From Reticulitermes lucifugus (Eukaryota; Arthropoda; Insecta; Blattodea; Rhinotermitidae), in contig JAKCWW010006107.1 of assembly GCA_026260175.1 (NCBI GenBank), positions 3,342-32,666 on the forward strand: a DNA stretch of 29,325 bases, given 5' to 3'. This document shows, piece after piece, positions 22,040-29,325 of this stretch (its first letter is position 1; every line of letters starts with the position of its first letter). The notes beneath the pieces were generated by a model. That model worked only from the letters and a program-made list of their open reading frames with translations. It did not search any database and was not told the DNA's origin. The position numbers and the translations under genes were made by a program.

Positions 22040-22630
22040 CCTGTCCACCAAGCGGACGGACCCGAGGTGGCCGTGGGAATGAATGTCGGTCGTTTGGCCG
22101 GTTCCAGCGGTGCGTCGCAGGAGAGACGTCGGGCACGCGAATTGCCACGGCGAAGGTGTCCGAAGTAGGACAGACTTGGCGACCGGTTGCTTACGCGCGG
22201 GGTCCGCGTGATGGAGGCCGAGGCGACGCGGTCGGTCATTCACGGTTTTAAGCCGTGTTTCGCCCAGTGTGGTTTGAATGAACTGTCAGGAAGGACGTGG
22301 AGTGGAATTTCCAAATTCCGGGTCGTCCTCCACCAAGGTCCCTGGGCACGGTCCTACGTCACGCTCAGCATTCTTGGACGGCAAATATCGGCTCGCCAGG
22401 GCCCTCGCGCGCACATTCTAACAACCGGCACGTCCTCGCATCGCCAAACACGTGGGGTGCCTGTCAAGTAGGAGCACGCTCAAAACGTTTGTAACTGTGT
22501 AAAGGAAGAGGACAGCGAGGATGATTGACGGGAAATGGGCAAAGTCCCTTCACGTACAGAGTAAGCTGATGAGGAAAAGACTGGTCTCCGGTGCCCGCCT
22601 AGCCCGGGGAGGACTTCGAGCCGGGTGCCG
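22040..22630 (+). other. GC-rich block, possible rDNA external transcribed spacer relic
   Basis: Base composition changes abruptly from AT-rich to GC- and CpG-rich (GGACGGACCCGAGGTGGCC, TACGCGCGGGGTCCGCG, GGGCCCTCGCGCGC) and returns to AT-rich after the 18S-like fragment. Lying directly 5' of an 18S start, it is placed where a 5' ETS would be. ETS sequences are not conserved, so this is inference from position and composition. The open frames at 21986-22494 show no family resemblance. Confidence 0.4.
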
Positions 22631-22632
22631 TT

Positions 22633-22755
22633 TCCCTAGTTAATTCTGCCAGTCATCATATGCTTGTTTCAAAAGATTCAGACATACATGTTTTTGTCCA
22701 TGCAAGCAACATGAAGGTGAAAACATGAATGTCTCCTTAAATGAGCAATGGACAT
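22633..22755 (+). pseudogene. 18S rRNA 5'-end pseudogene fragment 1
   Basis: CCCTAGTTAATTCTGCCAGT, then CATATGCTTGTTTCAAAAGA, then CATACATG, AACATGAAGGTGAAAACATG, AATGTCTCCTTAAAT matches the first roughly 110 nt of eukaryotic 18S rRNA (CTGGTTGATCCTGCCAGT, CATATGCTTGTCTCAAAGA, CATGCATG, GCATTAAGGTGAAACCGC, AATGGCTCATTAAAT) in order and spacing. Many substitutions make it nonfunctional. The rest of 18S is absent. Confidence 0.75.
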
Positions 22756-22869
22756 TGACTTCGATTGCTTCTCTTTGTAACAATAAAGTGTCACTTCTCC
22801 CATTTCGAGAGGTGGAGGCAAAAGAACAGGACTCCGGTGACATCCGAGTTCTTGCCCTTTAGGTGATAC

Positions 22870-22990
22870 TGCTTGTTGCAAAGATGAAGCAAGCAGCATG
22901 AAAGTCAAACCGCAAATGGCTCGCTAAATCAGTTTCGGTTTCTTAGAAGGCGGACAGTTTCTTGGGTAAATGTGGTAATTCTCTGACAGT
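22870..22990 (+). pseudogene. 18S rRNA 5'-end pseudogene fragment 2
   Basis: CTGCTTGTTGCAAAGATGAAG, GCATGAAAGTCAAACCGC, AAATGGCTCGCTAAATCAGT, GGTTTCTTAGA and TGTGGTAATTCT again follow the 18S 5' region (about nt 27-150), with an internal deletion. Both fragments are followed by a shared non-18S piece (GTAACAATAAAGTGTCAC at 22777; GTAACAATGAGGTGTCAC at 23003), so the unit is duplicated in tandem. Confidence 0.7.
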
Positions 22991-23029
22991 CAATTCAGTC
23001 TATGTAACAATGAGGTGTCACATTTTTCA

Positions 23030-24996
23030 ATCGCTGTTCGTTGATCCGTATTTCTATTCAGCTTGCAGCCATGCGTGGTAGTAGATCCTCACACACATGC
23101 AGGACTCATTCGGTCTTCTACCACTTTCGGTAATACTTTAAAACGCTTAGGCCTACATTCTACACTTCGGTGTCATTTAAACTTAACATCAGATAAGACT
23201 TATCACACTTCTTTTGTGCAAGGAGTTTTGCTTGAATTAAAAAATTAGACAATTTTTTCAAGTAACATTTCCATTCCTGACGTCAATGTGAGACGGCAAT
23301 TTCATCAGATCTCAAAGTCGTAAACCATCTTAGCAGCCAGCCACTCCCTGTGTATTAATATTTCACAATATACGTAATCTCGGTTGTGTCCGGATATTAG
23401 GATCTGAAGGCGAACGGACGGACTAGGATCGACAGAGCTTCATTAGCGTCTCTCCTTCCCTTGTTGACCTCCCATACCATCCCACGTCCCTGTACTAGTA
23501 ACAAGTTCATTAATATCTTAGCAGCAGAAACTTTAAACGTTGACTGCCAACTCGTAACTCGCCCCCATGCAGATATCTGATAAGCTGCAATCCGTCACTA
23601 CATCAGTTTCATCCCGCACATTTCAACATAAATACAGGAAAAAGAGACAGTAGATACACAACTGGAAGCGGCTTCTATATTGAACTGCGAACACATTTCC
23701 GTTATAATGTAGTACATAAACTGACCATATTATGACCAAAATTTCTGGACTACCTACTTGCACAACCATTACTTTGTGTCCTTCCCTTAATGAAAGAGAC
23801 CAAGACACGAAACTCTGAAATGAGAAATAGCAAGCATAACATGGGCTAAATTTGCCTTAAATTTCATCGTAAAAATTTGTTTGACTTGCCCGTATCATTC
23901 TCACGTACCCTCTTCAACCTTGCCACACTTTGTACTTATTTATTAGCCATCCTCGTACAATAACTTTATCCCGCATTGCGCTCCTGAGAGAGCAATATAT
24001 AATTAGGCTAGTTTCTTTCCGCCTTTACATGCAGAACAACGTCCTTAGTACAGCTTTCAAGTCTTCTCGGACTGCTTAACCCTGAAGTTGACACCACAAT
24101 ACTCCGAAACGTCGGGAACTACCCGCCCAACGACATAGCCTCACATCGAAGAAAACTTGAATCTTCGACATACATACTCTGGAACAAATGCGTCAACTGA
24201 TTCCAACATTCTTTCCTCTAAAAAATAAAATGTTTCTTTTCCATAACTACGTGTCTTATAATCGGCAAATTTATCATTTCTAAAAGTCAAAACATTATGT
24301 TTTGCCTCACACATACAAGTTGATTTTATATCGGCTCAATATTCGAATTGCACAGGTTTGGGTTTTATGGTTCTGCATGGGCTTTTGCACTGCTCAAGAG
24401 ACGAACTCCATAGTCTTTACACACCTGCACATTCTGTCGTACTCCACGTCTTGCAGTCCACTGCCTGTTATCGTCCGTTCGCTTTGATACTCAGGAGGGG
24501 GTCATTGTCAAGCTAACTTTGTCCGGCTTATGTGAAACAAAATTTGAACTGATTTTGACGGCATTTCTAAGTTTAGCGAACATTCACACAGGAGCCGAGA
24601 CACAAATCTGCAAATACTCTCCTTAAGAAATAATTATTGTGTTTTTGGTGCGACCTGATATTTTTACCAGCGAGTCACGAATGGATTAAAAAAAAGGAAA
24701 GGAGCCGTCGCCAGGATTCTTGGCTGTCGAGCCCCCTTTCTGAGCTGAGATTATCGCCCCAACTTCTAACAATCCAGATATGCGGAGCCTGTAAGTTCCT
24801 GCACTATCTTGTTCATTTGTAACAGAAGTTATATTTAAATATTTGATCGCATGTTTAGTTTTGAACGCTGTTACTCTGACCAACAGTCCAAGTTCAAGGC
24901 CGACTCTGGGAATTTACTGAACAATCTGTACCTGAAGTAATAATGTATGAATATTTCAGATTTCGTTGATGTGGCGTCATGTTGTCTGTAGAAATT
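23030..24996. other. Unassigned noncoding DNA
   Basis: A GTTGATCC with a later CTTGCAGCCATGCGTG near 23040-23095 faintly recalls 18S again but is too weak to call. The remainder is featureless. Confidence 0.4.
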
Positions 24997-25035
24997 TACA
25001 GATGTTTCGAAAAAACGTAATGTCTCCATCTTCAG
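24997..25035 (-). ncRNA. Hammerhead ribozyme-like core, copy 4
   Basis: Minus strand: CTGAAGA (25035-25029), bulged T, stem II GGAGA/TTTTC (wobble-rich, long loop), GAAA (25008-25005), stem III AC-ATCT-GT, A at 24997. A separate hairpin TCTGTA/TACAGA (24985-25002) overlaps its 3' side and competes with stem III. Core complete, stem I absent. Confidence 0.3.
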
Positions 25036-25262
25036 AGTAGAAAAGTTCGACTTTCTTCAATGACATTATCTCATAACTCGACGTGAATAAAGAAGCAGGC
25101 GAAAGCTTCGTGCTAAATACATTCTTATCGAAGTAGAGCTTGTGTTAAGTCGGGAACGGACAGGACAAAGACGGCCATAAAATCAAAAATAGAGCATCGC
25201 TCTATTCACATTATGCTTAGCTTAGTTAAAAATGTAAGCCTATTGATAATTTTTCCTCTAAA

Positions 25263-25292
25263 TACAGAGTTTCGGTTCTGTGTCCTCTTCAG
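25263..25292 (-). ncRNA. Hammerhead ribozyme-like core, copy 5
   Basis: Minus strand: CTGAAGA (25292-25286), stem II only GG/CC, GAAA (25273-25270), stem III AC-TCT-GT, A at 25263. The invariant bases are present but stem II is minimal and an alternative hairpin ACAGA/TCTGT competes. Weakest listed copy. Confidence 0.22.
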
Positions 25293-28139
25293 CTCGGCGC
25301 CTTGGGCTGACACATTTATTTCGAAGCTAGTCGTGGCAGAGGCAGATATGTCGCTCTAAACATCACGACAATTGAGCGAGGTCGACTGCAACTAAACGAC
25401 ACTGACACGGTACATCGGAGGCTGCTCTGTACCGGTCATGAAATATGCAACGTTAATGATGGCTGCTGTCTAAACGGTCGAGAAGAGAGAAGCGACAGAT
25501 TACAGCTGGCCTTGGACGGCAATGAAACTTTCAGCGTTACAAGCAAAAAGTCAACCTCTTTGCACGAAGAACGACCATGCGTCCTGTTTCTCCCATACAT
25601 GTCCTCTTTTTAACGGAAACTTTTGATGTCTGAGTTATTTTTTACCAAATTGACGAAACGTCTTTTTTTCTAAATATCATTCTTACATATTCGCAAAATT
25701 CAATAATCAGTTGTCTCAAACGTTATGCAACCACAATGTTTGTTAACATTTCATCTTGGAACGCCGATGAGTGATGACACAATTCAACTGTTGTAAAGTA
25801 GGAAAGATGGCATGGGTACCTTTTCAGTTACGTTTCACAGGCTCTTCTGAAAACAAAATGTGGTGCTGCCCAAACTGCTGTGTCTTCTCAGTTTCATTTT
25901 CTCTCCTTCAATCCCTCCTAGAAGTTGTCTTCTGAATACAGTACGTCCGGTACTCCTGCTTCAGGCCCGTCATCACTTCTAAATGCGCGAACCCGCTCGA
26001 CGAGTTCTGTGATCCCGTTTCCGTATTTCCAAATACACATAATTTAAAGACGAAACCCTATGTTGATCTCTTGTGAGATTCGGCATAATGCTACTTTCGT
26101 CACTTAAAATGCATGTAAAATTCTGGATATGATGATTGCATATGAGCTGTTCCAAGAAACCATTTCAATAAACCTTATGCGCGTCACAAAATAATCGCAA
26201 TATTTTATTTTGTGTGCTTTCCGAACCTGGACCACCTAAATGATTGTCCAACAAGCGATTAACGAAGTGGTCCAACATACTACAAAATTCCACTTTCTTT
26301 TCAGTTTGCTGAAAAAGAAAACACAGCACAACCCATAACATCACTTACACGTTTTATTCTTGTAATATCACACTGTAACATAATGCAATTGTATCTTACC
26401 TCTTCCTGAATGTGTATCACTCAGACGCGTTTGAATTACGATCAAAAATATTAAACATAGTACCAAAAGCTTCAGACTGCTCTTCCACATGACATTTCTT
26501 GATAACTGAACTCGAAACTGTTCCCAGAAGTCAGTGCTGGCAATACTTCACCGACAAGACGGTAGGTGGCACCTCCCTACAGTAACGTTCAACTCCATTT
26601 ACGGACAGGTACAAATCATGCCGATTTCTCCCACAATATTCAATGCCGCCAACACCAAACGCCACCACTGGACATGATCTTCAGGCAGTTAAGGGTTATC
26701 CTGATGGTTTTCAGGGTTTTTAAGTGAATGCTGGGTTGAAATAGGTTATGGCCGACTCTCAACATTCTTACATAGCGTTCATACCATGTTACCATATCAT
26801 ATGTAATGCTAACCATCTTCATCTACCCTCCTCTTTTATATTTTTCCAAGTGTGTTTCCTTCAAGAAGTTTCTCCACCAAAGACCTGTTTGTATTTGTCA
26901 TTATTCCCATACAAGCTACATGACTGCATCACCTCCCCTTCATTAAACTACTCTCACAATACTGTATTAGGCAACTTACATAAATCACCAAGTTCCCTTC
27001 ATCAATTACGTCATTCGTACAAAATGTATTACTAACTTATGTTCGGAGAATGCATACTGCTTCTGTTGCTTATTCTTGTCAGTGACAAAACAGGCAATTA
27101 CGAATGTCACAGTTTCCTGGAACAACAGAACAAGGCACCAAAATAGGGTGTTAACTGACATATAGACAATAGCTGGAATGTTGTAACACTTCAGATATCC
27201 AGTCAGAGAATTTAATCTCGACCACTGATACCATGTCTGGTCGTCACGGAAGCAAAATGCAGTCCTAGTCTGTACCCTTCATGGGCCTGCGAAGCATATC
27301 TTAGCACTGTCAATAAATTCATTCCTTTGCTGTCATCAGAAAACTGTGGCAAACTAAAATGCATGCAGCAGAAGTGTACCAGACACAAATAAAAGTTATC
27401 ATATTTAATTTCACATTTCACACAGCTGTATGCAATACAGGAAAGCAACCACTGTAAAAACCAACTTCCACAAATTAAGTAACTATTTTTAGTAGCATTT
27501 TCCCTGAGCAGCTAATACAGTGTACCATTCAAGGAAAGCTTTGCATAATCTGAATCCCTTCAATGAACTCTGTCCTTAGTATACAGTTCACTTCTTATGA
27601 GGCTATGTCTCTAATTGCCATTTTAATATTACTCTCGTGTCCATATCCGGGTCTCCAAAGTGACCTTCCCCATGAATCTTTCACATAAAAGTTTTGCTTG
27701 CATTTCTTGTTTGGATAAAAGAAAACTCACATTTATATTGCCCAAAGTATGAATCTTCACCAAACTCCAGGCCAAAAGAAATTGCAATTAAAGTAAATGC
27801 CCCTGTCATTTCAGTTTCATAACTGGAAGCACGCACAAGAAGTACTGTCACATGATGCCAGACATGGGGAATACAATGACTGAAGGATGGTTGGTATTTG
27901 GTTCTTGGTATTTGCCTAATCAGTGGAGGAGAGACAGATGCAGAAAAAGAGAATTACAGACAGGAACAAGGGATCTCCTGAATAAGCAGGCGTGCTGCTA
28001 ACTCAGCTACAACATTAAAAGAAAAGGAAAGCTGCACAAAGCAAAACAACAGCCTGAAATAAATGCGATCATAAGAGCCACCTCCTCCACTAACATCTTG
28101 CACATATATTCATCACCAAATAACGATAAAGCAACAAAG
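25293..28139. other. Unassigned noncoding DNA between CadN 5' region and Phb1
   Basis: AT-rich with no coding exon recognised. The open frame 26748-27035 has low-complexity composition and no family resemblance. A noncoding CadN exon could lie here but cannot be identified from sequence alone. Confidence 0.4.
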
Positions 28140-28161
28140 CAGACCCAAGTATATAAGGCAT

Positions 28162-28167
28162 TTTATT
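28162..28167 (-). terminator. Candidate Phb1 polyadenylation signal AATAAA
   Basis: First minus-strand AATAAA after the Phb1 stop codon (context TTGAAATAAAATGCC). Confidence 0.45.
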
Positions 28168-28269
28168 TCAATTTCTCACAGCTGCGTTTGGCTGTACACA
28201 AATACATCTCCATTCTCAAACAGTTTAACAAACATAACCCCTTGGAGAAGATACAGTATTCATTCAGCA

Positions 28270-28291
28270 ACACACACACACACACACACAC
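28270..28291. repeat. (CA)n microsatellite, about 10 units
   Basis: Uninterrupted CA run. Read on the minus strand it would be a (TG)n tract inside the presumed Phb1 3' UTR. Confidence 0.95.
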
Positions 28292-28859
28292 TGCCCTCTG
28301 TCACTGCAATGTCACAGATATAGGACTATATTTACTTTTGGCAATTAACTGCACACATGATGTTGTAACTACTTCACTGTCCCTGGCTGAATGCTAATAA
28401 AATCTACAGAGTTCACCTGGGTTAGTCTCAAGCCCAAAAAACCTTGCTGGCAATTTGTTTGAACAATCAAATTATTTTCCAACTCACTTAATGGTCCTAT
28501 GGGTTATGAATGTATTATTCATAAGCATTTCACATTTGGAAAGAATTAGTTCCCAAGACCACTACGTAATGCAAAAATTCTTCTTGTCATACATTCAATT
28601 GTAAACATCACTGCAATATCCTTCAGAACACTGAACATCTTGAGAATAAAATGCTTCTCTCTCACACCAATCTTTACGAAAAGAGACTCAGTAACATGTA
28701 CTTTAACACACTAACTTTTCAGTGAATTAGAATAAAGCACTGACTTCTCACGACCTACAAGATGTACATAATGTTACTGATTGGAGGTTTTCCATTTAAG
28801 CAAGTCCCATGCCCTGGAAGAAACTTGACAGCAAGGTTGAGGGGTAACAGTATGATGTT

Positions 28860-29075
28860 TTACTGTGCTGGTAAGTTGAGTAGTATATTTTGTCCTGGAG
28901 GTAGGTATGCCACTTGTCGTGATCGTGACAGCTGGTATGCGATGTCTTCAGCTGCTTCAATTCTCCTCAACTCCACAAGACCGTCACCAGCATCTCCAAG
29001 TGACTTGGCAAGTAGAATAGCAGCCTGCGCGTCACCCTCTGCTGATATCACAGTTGCCTTCTTTTGCTGCTCAGC
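28860..29075 (-). CDS. Phb1: Prohibitin-1, last coding exon (partial CDS)
   Basis: C-terminal 71 residues plus stop of prohibitin-1, the inner mitochondrial membrane scaffold that forms ring complexes with prohibitin-2 and supports protease control, cristae and lipid organisation. The exon begins [17 protein letters not shown] right after a minus-strand acceptor TTTACAG (phase 0). It contains [20 protein letters not shown] and ends [37 protein letters not shown] is diagnostic of PHB1 rather than PHB2 when read as GDGLVELRR followed by [13 protein letters not shown]. This part is the C-terminal coiled-coil end. The frame is intact, with no stops, so it looks functional. About 200 upstream residues must lie in exons beyond base 29325. 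The overlapping plus-strand frame 28762-29100 is a shadow. Confidence 0.95.
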   Translation of the reverse strand, partial: AEQQKKATVISAEGDAQAAILLAKSLGDAGDGLVELRRIEAAEDIAYQLSRSRQVAYLPPGQNILLNLPAQ

Positions 29076-29325
29076 CTGTAAATACCACCATTACAGTTGA
29101 AAGTAGGAATCTCCCATCATGAAATGCCTCAATCATATCATGTTTATGTGGCTCAAAGACACCACCAAGACAATATCTATGCATAACATCAGAAATGTAA
29201 GCTTGTATCACCACGAGGCAAGTGAGAATAAGCACCACCCTAACATGAACAGGGAGGATGGCCTTGTTTTCAGTACGTAACGGAAACCTCCCACCGACTC
29301 CCTGGAATGGAGGAAGCCCCCCCCC
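29076..29325 (-). other. Phb1 intron (3' part)
   Basis: Sequence upstream of the Phb1 acceptor on the minus strand, with no further prohibitin codons. The window ends in a run of nine C. Confidence 0.7.

Larger units (their letters stand above)
28140..28859 (-). other. Probable Phb1 3' UTR
   Basis: Downstream of the stop, the first canonical minus-strand AATAAA is at 28162-28167, implying a 3' UTR of about 700 nt ending near 28145. The tract is AT-rich without other gene signals and contains a (CA) repeat. The extent is inferred from the signal alone. Confidence 0.45.

Noticed and set aside
21679..22243. Minus-strand frames rich in F, R and K
   Set aside because: Produced by the 15-bp TTCGAAAAA array and the GC-rich block.
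24082..24114. Sixth hammerhead-like motif (CTGAAGT ... CCGAAACGTCGG)
   Set aside because: The core A9 is T, no stem II pairs, and AC/GT would leave no loop. Similar in look only.
28762..29100. 112-residue plus-strand frame opposite the prohibitin exon
   Set aside because: Antisense shadow of the Phb1 exon with no recognisable family.
1..29325. CRISPR arrays, bacterial operons, prophage or viral genes
   Set aside because: No spaced direct repeats of CRISPR form, no bacterial gene organisation and no viral protein resemblance were seen. The 36-bp repeat has no spacers.

Overview
The window is animal nuclear DNA, almost certainly insect. Coding density is very low. Genes are split by introns with canonical splice signals, both recognisable genes are insect-type, and the rest is transposon relics, tRNA-headed SINEs and microsatellites in AT-rich DNA. 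A remnant of an insect-type non-LTR reverse transcriptase and the SINE content fit a large polyneopteran genome (cockroach, termite or stick insect), but the order is a guess.

Only two protein-coding loci can be supported, both on the minus strand. (1) 4124-5630 is the start-codon exon of neural cadherin (CadN). It carries 120 nt of 5' UTR behind a strong splice acceptor, a signal peptide, two cadherin-like repeats, a dibasic processing site and the start of the next repeat, and it ends at a consensus donor. Positions 1-4123 are therefore CadN intron, and at least one 5' noncoding exon should lie further right. (2) 28860-29075 is the last coding exon of prohibitin-1 (71 codons plus stop). Its 3' UTR probably runs to about 28145, and the rest of the gene lies beyond the right edge. 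The two genes appear functionally unrelated (neuronal adhesion; mitochondrial inner membrane).

Layout: 1-4123, CadN intron with a hAT-type MITE (173-366), a 36-bp minisatellite (about 934-1290) and a tRNA SINE (about 2084-2350). 4124-5630, CadN exon. 5631-28140, mostly unassigned DNA holding a reverse transcriptase relic (7095-7430), a degenerate tandem repeat of about 148 bp (8200-8760), a decayed SINE-like element (13120-13378), a SINE with internal tandem expansion, perfect 16-bp target-site duplications and a 50-N gap (16098-16742), a 293-bp foldback (17518-17810), two more SINEs (20112-20350 and about 20480-20745), a 15-bp array (21901-22035), a GC-rich block next to two diverged 18S rRNA 5' fragments (22040-22990), and then long featureless DNA. 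28140-29325, end of prohibitin-1.

The most interesting signal is a set of five short loci, plus one mutated partner, that match the minimal type I hammerhead ribozyme core: CTGANGA, a stem II whose pairing is kept while its sequence changes, GAAA, and a two-base-pair stem III of AC/GU followed by A. They sit at 10959, 17351, 17586-17622 (minus, with partner at 17706-17742), 24997-25035 (minus) and 25263-25292 (minus). Tiny stem III hammerheads of this kind are known from Penelope-like retroelements. The copy in the left arm of the foldback has the best core and also pairs in stem I.
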